From positions 868,001 to 932,000 of the forward strand of contig NZ_JACHIW010000001.1 in NCBI RefSeq assembly GCF_014203395.1: a DNA stretch of 64,000 bases, read 5' to 3'. A program made the position numbers and the translations under genes. Below the pieces are notes generated by a model that was not told where the DNA came from, did no database searches, and saw only the letters and a list, made by a program, of their open reading frames with translations. Shown here in pieces: positions 46,100 through 54,025 of this stretch. Positions within the stretch are counted from its first letter, which is position 1, and each line of letters begins with the position of its first letter. The stretch comes from Saccharopolyspora phatthalungensis (GTDB lineage: Bacteria > Actinomycetota > Actinomycetes > Mycobacteriales > Pseudonocardiaceae).

Positions 46100-47604
46100 G
46101 CGGCAGTATCTATCACGCTGAGCACCTTCTCCACCAGTCCATCGACTTCATCCTGCTCCGGAAGTCGCCCGGGAGCAAGCCTGCCTAGAGTCCGTAGCGA
46201 ATCCAGTTCGGGGAATCGGAGCGTCCGCAGGTCGGTCGCGTTGACCTGGGTGTGACCGGAAAAAGTCCGGAAAAATTTGTCCACAAGAGACGAGTTCAGC
46301 CACATGGACAGCCCCAGAGCGATGTGGCGGTCCAGTCCTTCACCGCGGATATGGAAGACATTCAGATGATTCTCGAAGGCGACAGGTCCCGCTACCTGCT
46401 CAGGCGACCAGACCGCGGCAACGATTCGACGGCGCTCCTCTTTTGCGGAGAACCGCTTGACCACACAATACCAGCCCTCCGGAACCAGCATCTTCTTGTC
46501 CTTCTCGCTCACCGTTCGGAACCACTGCGCTTTTTTGGTTACGCACGGCCAGACCACAAATCCATTACGGACATTGGTGGGATAAATCAATGGTACTGCT
46601 TCATCATCGGCCTCTGAGAGCAGGCACTCCTTCGACCGGAAATCGACCACGCGGCCAGTGGACACTGTGATCCCGAGAGACGCCAGAGTGGCCGGAAGGG
46701 ACAACATTCGCTCGGCCACTTCAGTGTCTTCGTCGTTGGTGGCGATACGGATGAACTGGTGTGGATCGTCGGGACGGACAACATCGGCGTATGCCACATC
46801 ACGGTGGGATGCGTCATCTTCGTGGCCATCGCTAGCCGACAACAGTACATTATCTCGCAGACCGCCCCGAGTTCCGGAGAAAATCACATTCTCCTGTAGC
46901 ACACCAGTGTCCGCGAACACAGTCGACCGCGATTCAAAGACGTGCACCCGGTCAAGAGCGATCCGATCCAACAGGTAAGAGCGAAAAGCGCCGAAGTACG
47001 GACCATTGCAAAACGACCGCGGAGTGATCGCGACCAACTGGCCGCCAGGATTTAGCGCACTAGCCGCTAGCGCCAAGAACGCGGCATAAAGGTTCGGGAC
47101 ATCGGCTCCGGCCGCGCGTACCGCGGCTCTGGCCGGAGAGGAGACGGCTAGCTTCGCATACGGTGGGTTTTGGATCACCAAGTCCAAACCGTTGGTCCGG
47201 TCGTCTTGGTCAACGCCGGTCGAGGCGATGACGTAGTCGGCCTCGACTACGTCATAGGTGATCTGACCGTCACCTGCCGCTGCACAGGCGTCGAGCGTAT
47301 CTACCAGGTGTGGCAGTAGCGTCTCGTCGCGCTCGACCGCGACAATATGCACCGCGAGGCCAGGGCGCTCGTCAAGCACGCGAGCCACCAACGCCGCCGA
47401 CAACATTCCAGAACCGGCACCAGGATCAAGGACCCTTATCCGGCCTTCCGCGGGGAGACGCGGCATCGCCGCAATCAGAGACGCAGCCCGCGCCGGAGTG
47501 AAGAACTGCCCCAGGGAGTCCTGGGTCTTCGGGTCAAGGGCAGTTAGAGCTGCCACTCGGTTCCGCTCCGCCCGAACGAGAAGGTCGCTGTGCATACAAG
47601 ACAT
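46096..47604 (-). CDS. N6-adenine DNA methyltransferase (PstI/BsuBI-type partner)
   Basis: Protective methylase of 502 residues. SAM-binding motif I is DPGAGSGML, motif IV is QNPPYAKL, and the N-terminal LGQFFTPARAAS helix is typical for the gamma-class N6-adenine enzymes paired with PstI-like nucleases. It should methylate the adenine of CTGCAG. ATG at 47604, with a second ATG three codons in. Low GC like the nuclease gene. The long C-terminal region probably recognises the target. Confidence 0.88.
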   Translation of the reverse strand: MSCMHSDLLVRAERNRVAALTALDPKTQDSLGQFFTPARAASLIAAMPRLPAEGRIRVLDPGAGSGMLSAALVARVLDERPGLAVHIVAVERDETLLPHLVDTLDACAAAGDGQITYDVVEADYVIASTGVDQDDRTNGLDLVIQNPPYAKLAVSSPARAAVRAAGADVPNLYAAFLALAASALNPGGQLVAITPRSFCNGPYFGAFRSYLLDRIALDRVHVFESRSTVFADTGVLQENVIFSGTRGGLRDNVLLSASDGHEDDASHRDVAYADVVRPDDPHQFIRIATNDEDTEVAERMLSLPATLASLGITVSTGRVVDFRSKECLLSEADDEAVPLIYPTNVRNGFVVWPCVTKKAQWFRTVSEKDKKMLVPEGWYCVVKRFSAKEERRRIVAAVWSPEQVAGPVAFENHLNVFHIRGEGLDRHIALGLSMWLNSSLVDKFFRTFSGHTQVNATDLRTLRFPELDSLRTLGRLAPGRLPEQDEVDGLVEKVLSVIDTAA

Positions 47605-47786
47605 CTTGCAGTACCGCCCTGTTAGCTTCCGTTAGCCACCCAATATCGGGCAAGGGTCCAAGCTACAGCACCCCTCCTACCAGCGATGTTCGCCCGTGTA
47701 CCCTACGTCGAGTCGGGGCGCAGGTGCCCACGACTTTGACATCGATGAGTTCGTCGCCGCTACCTCACCGCTGGACCATGACCACG

Positions 47787-47885
47787 CTACCGAAGCTTGA
47801 GTTTGTACAACGCGCGCTGGTTGGTCTTGGCGCTGCCGCGTTGCACGGAGTAGCGGATGCCGTTGTAGACGAGGTCCCAGAGCGC
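47787..47885 (-). pseudogene. C-terminal remnant of a paralogue of the membrane protein at 49071
   Basis: Reading from the IS630 edge, the frame gives ALWDLVYNGIRYSVQRGS and ends in a stop 33 codons later. It aligns with ELWDLVYLGLLYSVHEGG near the end of the protein at 49071-49706. The remainder of this second gene is missing; the IS630 lies at the break point. A tandem gene pair thus existed or the IS-mediated rearrangement removed the rest. Confidence 0.7.
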
Positions 47886-47888
47886 CTA

Positions 47889-49065
47889 GTGGTTTGTAAT
47901 GCTGGACTCTTTACTTAGCGTTGTTGTCGACAAGCTTCTTGATGTTGGTCTGGACGAGCCGGACCTTGGCCAGGATCTCGTCGGCTGTTGCGGTCCAGGC
48001 AAACGGCTTCGGGTTGGTGTTCCAGTGCTGAATGTAGTCGCGGATGCGGGAGATGAGGACCTTGACCGAGCTGAAGGTGCCGCGCCGGATCGCCTGCCGG
48101 GTGATGATCGAGAACCAGTTCTCGATCTGGTTGATCCACGAGGATCCTTTGGGTGTGAAGTGGAACCTCACCCGTGGGTTCTTCTCAAGCCAGGCCCGCA
48201 CCTGCGGGGTGGTGTGGGTGGAGAGGTTGTCGAGCACGACATGGATGTCCTTGCCGTGGTGGGGTTTCACGGCCTGTTTGAGGAAGGCCAGGAAGTCCGC
48301 GCCGTTGCGGGTGGGTTTGCACTCGCCGAAGACCTCGCCGGTGTCGACGTTGAGCGCGGCGAAGAGGTTCGTCGTGCCGTGCCGCACGTAGTCGTGGGTG
48401 CGTTTCTCGGCTGCACCGAAGGCGATCGGCAGCACCGGCTGCGTGCGATCGAGGGCCTGGACCTGCGTTTTCTCGTCGACGCAGAGCACCACCGCGCTAC
48501 CTGGTGGCTGGAGGTAAAGTCCGACGATGTCGGCGACCTTGTCGGCGAACTCGGGATCCTTGCCGACCTTGAACGTGCCCTGCCGATGCGGTGGCAATCC
48601 GTGCTCTCGCCACAGTTTCGCCACGTAGTTGTGAGACACGGCCACGCCCTCGGTGCGCTTGATATAGGCGGCCATCTCCCGGCTAGACCAGTGCGACAGT
48701 CCCGTCTCGCCCGGCGGGCTTGCCTGCGTCAGCGCGAGGATCCGCCCGCGAATCCGGGCCGGAACCTGCTCGCGAGGCGCGGCATGCGACTGATCCAGCA
48801 GGCCCGGGATCCCGTCCGTGGCATACCGGTCCAGCCACAGATCCACCGTCGGCCGCGACACCCCGGCCAACGATGCGACCTCCTTCTTGCGCCTGCCTTC
48901 CGCGCACCACAACACAATCCGTGCCCGCGTCGCCACCCGCGCCGGCACATCCCGACTGTTCGTCAGCGCCCGCAGCTCGGTTTCCTCACCCGTCGACAGT
49001 TCCACGGCCCCAGTCAACACGACGATCAATCAAGCCAGAGTAAAGTAACCAGAATTACGGAACAC
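47889..49065 (-). mobile_element. IS630-family insertion sequence
   Basis: A 1.18-kb insertion sequence. The ends are related inverted repeats: GTGGTTTGTAATGCTGG on the left, and, inverted, GTGTTCCGTAATTCTGG on the right (13 of 17 match). Each end is flanked by TA (47887-47888 and 49066-49067), the target duplication of IS630/Tc1 elements. One full-length transposase gene is inside. Confidence 0.85.
47911..49029 (-). CDS. IS630-family transposase
   Basis: DDE transposase of 372 residues. N-terminal HTH domains (ARIVLWCAEGRRKKEVASLAGVSRPTVDLW) bind the ends. Catalytic residues: Asp in LCVDEKTQVQ, Asp in VVLDNLSTH, Glu in NQIENWFS. Single intact frame, so the element may still move. Near its C-terminus NWFSIITRQAIRRG is a standard IS630 block. 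A GTG three codons after the ATG would also be usable. Confidence 0.92.
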   Translation of the reverse strand: MIVVLTGAVELSTGEETELRALTNSRDVPARVATRARIVLWCAEGRRKKEVASLAGVSRPTVDLWLDRYATDGIPGLLDQSHAAPREQVPARIRGRILALTQASPPGETGLSHWSSREMAAYIKRTEGVAVSHNYVAKLWREHGLPPHRQGTFKVGKDPEFADKVADIVGLYLQPPGSAVVLCVDEKTQVQALDRTQPVLPIAFGAAEKRTHDYVRHGTTNLFAALNVDTGEVFGECKPTRNGADFLAFLKQAVKPHHGKDIHVVLDNLSTHTTPQVRAWLEKNPRVRFHFTPKGSSWINQIENWFSIITRQAIRRGTFSSVKVLISRIRDYIQHWNTNPKPFAWTATADEILAKVRLVQTNIKKLVDNNAK

Positions 49066-49070
49066 TAGGT

Positions 49071-49706
49071 TTAGGCGTCGCGTGATTCCCACTTCCGTAG
49101 GTGCAAGGGGATGTTGAGGCCAAGGTAGTTACGGGCCATCTCATTGGAGCTGGCACCACCCTCGTGGACCGAGTAGAGCAGGCCGAGATAGACCAGGTCC
49201 CACAACTCCCGGTTAAGTTGCAGGTTGTTGATCTGCGCGTAGAGCTGGTGGCCGTGGCTGTCCTCGATGTCGAGATAGTGTGCGGCTCCGCCGACGGTGA
49301 CGTTGACCTTGGTCAGCTCGTACGTCTTGATGAAGCTCTTATCGTAGGCCAACCAGTCCGCGCCGACCGACATGCGGAGGTTGCGGCCGGTGAGCAGGAA
49401 CAGGAATGGCCACGGAACGATGAACAGCCAGAGCCACCATTCGGTCACCCAGCCGAACCCGAAGTCGCGCCAGGTGAAGAACACCGCCATGATCGCGACC
49501 ATGATCAGGCCGAAGGTAAGGGCACGGCCTCGGGTGGGAAAGAACCATTCCAAGATCGGCCCTTCGCCCTCCGGCGGCTGGGGAACCTTGGTCACGCCAC
49601 GCCGGTGCTTGACCTCCGGCGACTTCCAGCCGGGTTCCAGCGGAGCACGAGGCGGCCTGGGTTTTCCGGTCTGCGAGTCGGGTTTCGGTGGAAGTCCGTC
49701 GCTCAT
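49071..49706 (-). CDS. Two-helix membrane protein with PH-like C-terminal domain
   Basis: Protein of 211 residues: Pro-rich cytosolic N-terminus (1-55), helix 1 (TFGLIMVAIMAVFFTW), helix 2 (WWLWLFIVPWPFLFLL), then a soluble domain of 100 residues (ADWLAYDKSFIKTYELTKV, DSHGHQLYAQINNLQLN, ELWDLVYLGLLYSVHEGG). It is the last gene of a four-gene operon with WXG-like proteins and overlaps the previous gene by four bases. A broken paralogue lies beyond the IS630. A role as immunity or anchoring protein for its neighbour is my hypothesis; function is unknown. Confidence 0.75.
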   Translation of the reverse strand: MSDGLPPKPDSQTGKPRPPRAPLEPGWKSPEVKHRRGVTKVPQPPEGEGPILEWFFPTRGRALTFGLIMVAIMAVFFTWRDFGFGWVTEWWLWLFIVPWPFLFLLTGRNLRMSVGADWLAYDKSFIKTYELTKVNVTVGGAAHYLDIEDSHGHQLYAQINNLQLNRELWDLVYLGLLYSVHEGGASSNEMARNYLGLNIPLHLRKWESRDA

Positions 49707-50926
49707 CGGCCCATCTTCGGGTTGATCTCTTCCAGTCGTCTACCGGTGTCCTCCATGCCCTGGACCATATCGTCGCCCCATTCCTCGATCGCGAACCCGA
49801 CGCCCCAGGAGGCGACGGCGCCGCCAGCGACGACCCATCCCACTGGGGTGCCCATCGCCGCCAACCCGACCGTGGTAGCGGCACCCGCTACAAATCCGCC
49901 GAGCCCGGACGCGACGCTGGTCGTCGGGTCCTTGCCGGCGATGCCGATGTCATAGCCGATGCCGCCCAGGGTGATTCCGAACCCGACGACAGGAAGCTTG
50001 GAGCCAAGCTTCAGTGCGCCCCGGAGCAGGCCGGTCCCTGCCGTGGGAGCTTTCGCAGCCCTGCCGAAGTCAAGGTTCAGTTGCAAGATCGCCTTGGTCC
50101 GGGGGCCGAGGCGGTCCACCCACTGCGCGGTCCGTGTGGCGATTGCCTTGCTCTCCAACGCAGCCGCCGCCTGGGAACGGGTGATGTTGATAGCCGCAGC
50201 TCGTGTTCGCGCTTGAAGGCTCATGTACGGGTTTTGCGAGAGACGCTCAGAAACCTCGATCGTACCGCTGCGCGCGATCTGCGTCGCCTTGGCGCGCATT
50301 GCAGCGGTCTGTCCCAACGTGGCACCAGCAAGTCCGGCGATAACGTCCGAGGCGTTGAAAGGGGACTTCTCGATGAGTCCGCCGAGGAACCGGTTAAGGA
50401 TGGCGATCGAGTCGCTCTCCAGCTGCCGACCTTCGGTAACCAAGGCAGCACAGTCCGCGTACGCCTGGACCTTTCGGGCGAAGTCGGATTGTGCTCGCAC
50501 GGCCTCGGCGTGGATCTGTTTCTGTTCGGAGCTGGCCGGCTTGTCGGTGGGCAGCGGTGTAGGGTCCGGTGGTTCCGGGCCAGGCTCCATGATCAGGTCG
50601 CCCTGGACCACCAGCCCATCCTTCAACGCGAGCTCGCGCGCTTGATCCATACGCACTTTGACGGTGTCGATAGCGTCGGCGTGGCGCCGCAGTTCTCGGG
50701 CCAGGTCGGAGTAACTGATCGACACGTCATCCACACGCGGCGCGACCTTGCCCATGCCGTCGCGGAAGGATTGGCCAGCCTCGCTGGGCCAGCTGCCTTC
50801 GGACTCGCCACGAACACGGTTGATGATGTCCAACGCCGCATCAACGGCACGCGCCATCCCGTCCAGCCAGTCCGCTGCCGTGCGGATCGTTCCCGGCTGC
50901 GCGTCGACCTTGATATCAAGTGGCAT
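49703..50926 (-). CDS. WXG100-like secreted protein with hydrophobic Gly-rich C-terminus
   Basis: Protein of 407 residues without a signal peptide. The N-terminal 110 residues are two long helices with the turn SWPSEAGQSFRDGM, as in WXG100/ESX substrates. A Pro-rich linker (EPGPEPPDPTPLPTD) leads to a helical middle. Residues 310-385 are strongly hydrophobic and Gly-rich (VGFGITLGGIGYDIGIAG, GGFVAGAATTVGL, GWVVAGGAVASWGVG) and could insert in membranes. Likely a type VII secretion target; the C-terminus might be a toxin or a carrier. Overlaps the membrane protein gene. Confidence 0.7.
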   Translation of the reverse strand: MPLDIKVDAQPGTIRTAADWLDGMARAVDAALDIINRVRGESEGSWPSEAGQSFRDGMGKVAPRVDDVSISYSDLARELRRHADAIDTVKVRMDQARELALKDGLVVQGDLIMEPGPEPPDPTPLPTDKPASSEQKQIHAEAVRAQSDFARKVQAYADCAALVTEGRQLESDSIAILNRFLGGLIEKSPFNASDVIAGLAGATLGQTAAMRAKATQIARSGTIEVSERLSQNPYMSLQARTRAAAINITRSQAAAALESKAIATRTAQWVDRLGPRTKAILQLNLDFGRAAKAPTAGTGLLRGALKLGSKLPVVGFGITLGGIGYDIGIAGKDPTTSVASGLGGFVAGAATTVGLAAMGTPVGWVVAGGAVASWGVGFAIEEWGDDMVQGMEDTGRRLEEINPKMGR

Positions 50927-50947
50927 GATTCAAATCCCCAGTGAAAA

Positions 50948-51238
50948 TCATCTCGGCGCGTTCGGATTGGAGCCAGCGATGTTGTCGGCATTGCCGTGGT
51001 CGGTCTCGATGTAGAGATTGCTGCCCGCCGCGACCTCATCGCCGACGTAGTTGAGGGCCTCGACGATCCCTGCCGCTGACAGCGTCAGCATCGCCATTAC
51101 GCCTGCGACTGCCTCGCTCGCCACCCCGACCTGCGGAGCGGGAGGGGGTGCGGCACTGCCGTCCAGTTCGGCCGCCCCGGTGCGGAGCCTGCTTGCGAGG
51201 GCATCCAGTTCTCCGAGCTGGGCGTGGGTTCCGGACAT
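50948..51238 (-). CDS. Small WXG100/Esx-like helical protein
   Basis: Protein of 96 residues in two amphipathic helices separated by a Pro/Ala hinge (LGELDALASRLRTGAAEL, SAAPPPAPQVG, AMLTLSAAGIVEALNYV). Length and fold match ESX/WXG100-family partners although no WXG triplet is present. It is 21 bp from the larger WXG-like gene and its ATG overlaps the previous stop. Probably a partner or chaperone for secretion of the large protein; a guess from context. Confidence 0.6.
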   Translation of the reverse strand: MSGTHAQLGELDALASRLRTGAAELDGSAAPPPAPQVGVASEAVAGVMAMLTLSAAGIVEALNYVGDEVAAGSNLYIETDHGNADNIAGSNPNAPR

Positions 51239-51609
51239 CAGTTGGTTCCCCCTGCGGAATCGTTGCGTTGGTTGTCGGGAAGCACTGCGTCCCAAAGCAC
51301 CAGATCAGCGCCGCTGTGCTGCTGGATCTCCGCGACCTTGTCGGCAGGCAGTGACGCCCAGGGCTGCAGATCCCCGCAGCCGATGACCAGCGCCTCCAGC
51401 GAGCTGAATGCCAGCACCGCCAGGCGTCCGTCCTCAAGTCGCCGCAGTTCGACGGTGACGTCCTTGTCGCGACTGAGGAAGCGCTCGGCAAGCGGAACGA
51501 AAGCCGGTTCGGGTTCCTCGCCGTTGGCTTCTGCGACGTAGTCAGCGCCGATCACCGACGGCGCCGCGTCCCCGTGATCCCGCATCACCTCACGGTCCCC
51601 GTAAGCCAA
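51238..51609 (-). CDS. SAV_915-like / SseB-like protein
   Basis: Acidic soluble protein of 123 residues. It carries FVPLAERFLSRDKDVTVELRRLEDGRLAVLAFSSLEALV and GCGDLQPWASL, matching the small SseB-like family that is often found next to WXG100 proteins in actinomycetes. First gene of the four-gene operon. Function unknown. The start at 51609 has GGGGAAG-type purines upstream. Confidence 0.7.
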   Translation of the reverse strand: MAYGDREVMRDHGDAAPSVIGADYVAEANGEEPEPAFVPLAERFLSRDKDVTVELRRLEDGRLAVLAFSSLEALVIGCGDLQPWASLPADKVAEIQQHSGADLVLWDAVLPDNQRNDSAGGTN

Positions 51610-51716
51610 ACTTCCCCCTCATACGACTGTTTTCCCAGGCGGGCACGATACCGAGCTGATCGTCCTCCCAGTCGACCTTAACAACACGTCACCCGAAAGG
51701 CCCAAACACGACAAAG

Positions 51717-51752
51717 GCCGACGCTGTAGATCATCTCTACGGCGCCGGCCAC
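51717..51752 (-). terminator. Hairpin terminator after the small-peptide gene
   Basis: Stem GGCCGGCGCCGTAGAG / ATCTACAGCGTCGGCC (minus strand) of about 15 bp with a short ATG loop, TTTGTCG follows. It lies between the 42-residue peptide gene and the SAV_915-like gene and separates two minus-strand units. Confidence 0.7.
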
Positions 51753-51775
51753 TTCCCGTGACAGAGCCGAACTAC

Positions 51776-51904
51776 TCAATCCCCGGAATCAAGCTCCTCC
51801 TCATCAACATCGTGACCGACGCCGGTGGCAACGGGATCAATATCGACCGGTACCGGGATTGGTGGGCCTGTGATCTCTGGTCGGTCGTCAGGCGAGTTAG
51901 CCAT
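51776..51904 (-). CDS. Small acidic Pro/Asp-rich peptide
   Basis: A 42-codon gene whose ATG has AAAGGAA seven bases upstream. The product starts MANSPDDRPEITGPPIP and ends DVDEEELDSGD; it is acidic, without Cys, Trp or a hydrophobic stretch. It closes the six-gene minus-strand run of the element. It is an orphan small protein; a precursor peptide or a regulator is possible but unsupported. Confidence 0.5.
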   Translation of the reverse strand: MANSPDDRPEITGPPIPVPVDIDPVATGVGHDVDEEELDSGD

Positions 51905-52031
51905 GCGGGATTCCTTTCGCATACGGCTGGGATGGTGTGGCCGGTCGGTGCCCTGGGAGGCGCCGCACCGACCGGCCGTCCGCTCGATGCCGGAGGTCGG
52001 GGCAACAACATCGAGCGGAGTCTCGGATGAT

Positions 52032-52295
52032 TCATGCGCTCCGGCGACGTGGGCCAATGCGCGAGCGCAGCCACAGGCGTGCCTGAGTAGCGACGTCCGA
52101 CTCGTCAGCCCAGTCGGATCCAATGTGGACTGTGTCGATGAGCTGGTCGTTGTCGTGGGAGCTACCGATGTCGCCGCGGTGGACGGTGACGACTCCGGAT
52201 CCTCGGCCCCAACGGAACGTGTAGACCTCGGTCGGTGAGACGCGTTCGACGCGCCAGGCCATCGGCAGAAACCGCTTCGGCCCCTTCATGCTCAT
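52032..52295 (-). CDS. Small hypothetical protein
   Basis: Unrecognised soluble protein of 87 residues, mainly beta strands: RFLPMAWRVERVSPTEVYTFRWG, VVTVHRGDIG. The start ATG overlaps the stop of the HTH gene (ATGA), indicating coupling and supporting reality. No family known to me. Confidence 0.6.
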   Translation of the reverse strand: MSMKGPKRFLPMAWRVERVSPTEVYTFRWGRGSGVVTVHRGDIGSSHDNDQLIDTVHIGSDWADESDVATQARLWLRSRIGPRRRSA

Positions 52296-52546
52296 AGCGC
52301 GACACGGGACAAGATCGGTTCTGGACGCTGCGGCGTAGGGTTCGCGGCCGTTTTGGAGGGAGCGCCAGGCGGACGGAACTCGGCGCCGGCTTCTTGAAGC
52401 AGCAGGCGCACAGCCCCATAGGACCGGCCGGACACCTCGACCAGTTGCCGGATGCTCGTTTCGCGGTCGTACCAACGTTTGAGGTCAGCCGCCAGCTTTT
52501 CCCTGGCATGCCCGGTTACGCGGGCCCCTCGCTGAACTTTCCGCAT
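52292..52546 (-). CDS. Small helix-turn-helix protein
   Basis: DNA-binding protein of 84 residues in a family common in Streptomyces and relatives: a basic N-terminus RKVQRGARVTGHAREKLAADL, then the HTH SIRQLVEVSGRSYGAVRLLLQEAGAEF and a Pro-rich tail. AAGGG lies before the ATG at 52546; two further ATG codons occur upstream. Coupled to the next small gene. Likely a regulator of the element. Confidence 0.72.
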   Translation of the reverse strand: MRKVQRGARVTGHAREKLAADLKRWYDRETSIRQLVEVSGRSYGAVRLLLQEAGAEFRPPGAPSKTAANPTPQRPEPILSRVAL

Positions 52547-52602
52547 AGCCATCCCTTGCAATCGCGTTTTCTACGCTGACGGGATTGGGCGGATACCGAC
52601 CA

Positions 52603-52974
52603 TCACCGACACCGCCCGTCAACAAGTAGGGCGAGCCGCTCGCCAAGAAGTTCCCGGAGCTCTTTCTCGGTTCGGCGCTCTCGCACGTAGTCCAGATGTG
52701 TTTTCGACGCAAGCCCCTGCGGAGCCCTGGGCAAATCCGCACTCCTGGTTTCGCTTGTGGCCGGTGGTAAGTCAGCGCGAACGGCAGCGAGACCGTGCCG
52801 TCGGCACTCCCACGTCTCCGGCCGCTCGCAGTCGGCGGCGAGAACAACGGTGAAGGTATCGCCCGAGGGACAGGTGTATGCCTCGACGATCCGCTCGACG
52901 GGCTCGTAGTCCTCCGGACGCTGATAGCTCGTGCGCAGTATCGGAACCGCACAAGCCGTGAAACCGGCCCCCAT
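52603..52974 (-). CDS. rbpA: RbpA-like RNA polymerase-binding protein
   Basis: Paralogue of the actinobacterial transcription factor RbpA, 123 residues. It has YEPVERIVEAYTC, SGDTFTVVLAADCERPETWEC (zinc-binding-like Cys pair) and the sigma-interaction end THLDYVRERRTEKELRELLGERLALL. Housekeeping RbpA helps sigma-A promoters open; a second copy within an element could redirect host polymerase. Sequence differs from standard RbpA in the basic linker. Start ATG 52974. Confidence 0.82.
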   Translation of the reverse strand: MGAGFTACAVPILRTSYQRPEDYEPVERIVEAYTCPSGDTFTVVLAADCERPETWECRRHGLAAVRADLPPATSETRSADLPRAPQGLASKTHLDYVRERRTEKELRELLGERLALLVDGRCR

Positions 52975-52977
52975 GTC

Positions 52978-53247
52978 CTAGAGTCCGACAATCGCGGCGA
53001 TCTTCGCTGCAACGTCTTCACGCAACGCATGCCGCCCTGTGCTTTCGGCTATCTGCCCGTGCTCCTTCGCGACCCTGTCGAGCAGGTGCGCCACCGTCAG
53101 CGCGCCCTCGCCAGCGCCGGCATGCTGACCGCCCGGCTCGGCAATCTGCATCCGCCACGCGACAAAGAGCAGCAACACGGCACCAGCAACAAGCCGGCAA
53201 GGAAAAGCAGTAAAGAAGACACCCCAGTTCAGTCCTTTCCGAAACAT
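52978..53247 (-). CDS. Small single-helix membrane protein
   Basis: Protein of 89 residues with one hydrophobic helix (VFFTAFPCRLVAGAVLLLFVAW) and a soluble C-terminus (LTVAHLLDRVAKEHGQIAES). No family recognised. GAGGTGC is nine bases before the ATG. It is the third member, counting from the left, of the minus-strand run of small genes. Confidence 0.5.
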   Translation of the reverse strand: MFRKGLNWGVFFTAFPCRLVAGAVLLLFVAWRMQIAEPGGQHAGAGEGALTVAHLLDRVAKEHGQIAESTGRHALREDVAAKIAAIVGL

Positions 53248-53431
53248 CGCGAGCACCTCGGCAGGCGCCCGACCACAGATGGATGCGGCGGCGCACACGC
53301 AGCACCGCAATCAGCAAGAGCAAGCCGAACCCGATCCGGCCCGAACAACAACCGCTCGACGTTGACCCGCGACACGCGATGCAACCGGGCGGAATACAAC
53401 CCCGGGCACACCACATCCGACCGGAGCCCGG

Positions 53432-53815
53432 TCACGGCAGCGCATCGCCGGGCAACCACAGATCAGAAACCGGCGAACCCGCCAGGCGAGGGGCACCCGG
53501 CGAGTCGTGCAGCGGTAGTTCCAGCAAGGCCGGAACCACGTCAGCGACCTGGCCGTGCCTGTGCCAGACGGCCGGCGGAGAACCGAGTTCGAGATCCTCA
53601 ATCCGGAACCGGGCGGCGATGGCGTCGTCAGCCGCGCTCGCCATGAACATGTCCATCGCCCCATGACTGACCCGCATGCCCTGTACGGCGAGAACGTTGG
53701 CGGGCCCTGGCAGATAACGGAACCGAAAGCCTGCCCGGACGCTCGTCCGCAAAGCATCCAAGTGCGGACGCAGCCACGCTTCCGGCCATGCATCAACCTG
53801 CTGTTCCCCGACCAT
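53432..53815 (-). CDS. Conserved-type hypothetical protein
   Basis: Soluble protein of 127 residues, sequence WPEAWLRPHLDALRTSVRAGFRFRYL and FRIEDLELGSPPAVWHRHGQ. I recall similar genes beside XRE-DUF397 pairs in actinomycetes but no function is known. It is the first gene of the minus-strand set and faces the XRE gene across a 210-bp divergent region. Confidence 0.55.
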   Translation of the reverse strand: MVGEQQVDAWPEAWLRPHLDALRTSVRAGFRFRYLPGPANVLAVQGMRVSHGAMDMFMASAADDAIAARFRIEDLELGSPPAVWHRHGQVADVVPALLELPLHDSPGAPRLAGSPVSDLWLPGDALP

Positions 53816-53920
53816 CAGGTATTCCCTTCGTGCTCGAACTCGGCCATGAACGCGAGTCGCGGGTGCTCTTGACTCTGTGCCTCATCAGACGCACGAGCAC
53901 CACAACGACAAGATTCAATC

Positions 53921-53945
53921 TACAAGTTGCAATTGAAGGTTTGTA
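53921..53945. promoter_or_regulatory. Inverted repeat TACAA-N15-TTGTA, likely XRE operator
   Basis: TACAA (53921-53925) and TTGTA (53941-53945) with AT-rich spacing lie 80 bp before the XRE start, in the divergent promoter region. The spacing and AT content suit the binding site of the XRE/DUF5753 regulator. Confidence 0.4.
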
Positions 53946-54025
53946 ATACTCCGAAAGAGGGATCTTGGGGGATCGCGGCGAGAGACCAGGCAGGATGCGA
54001 CCCGACGACACAACGAGAGGGAGCG

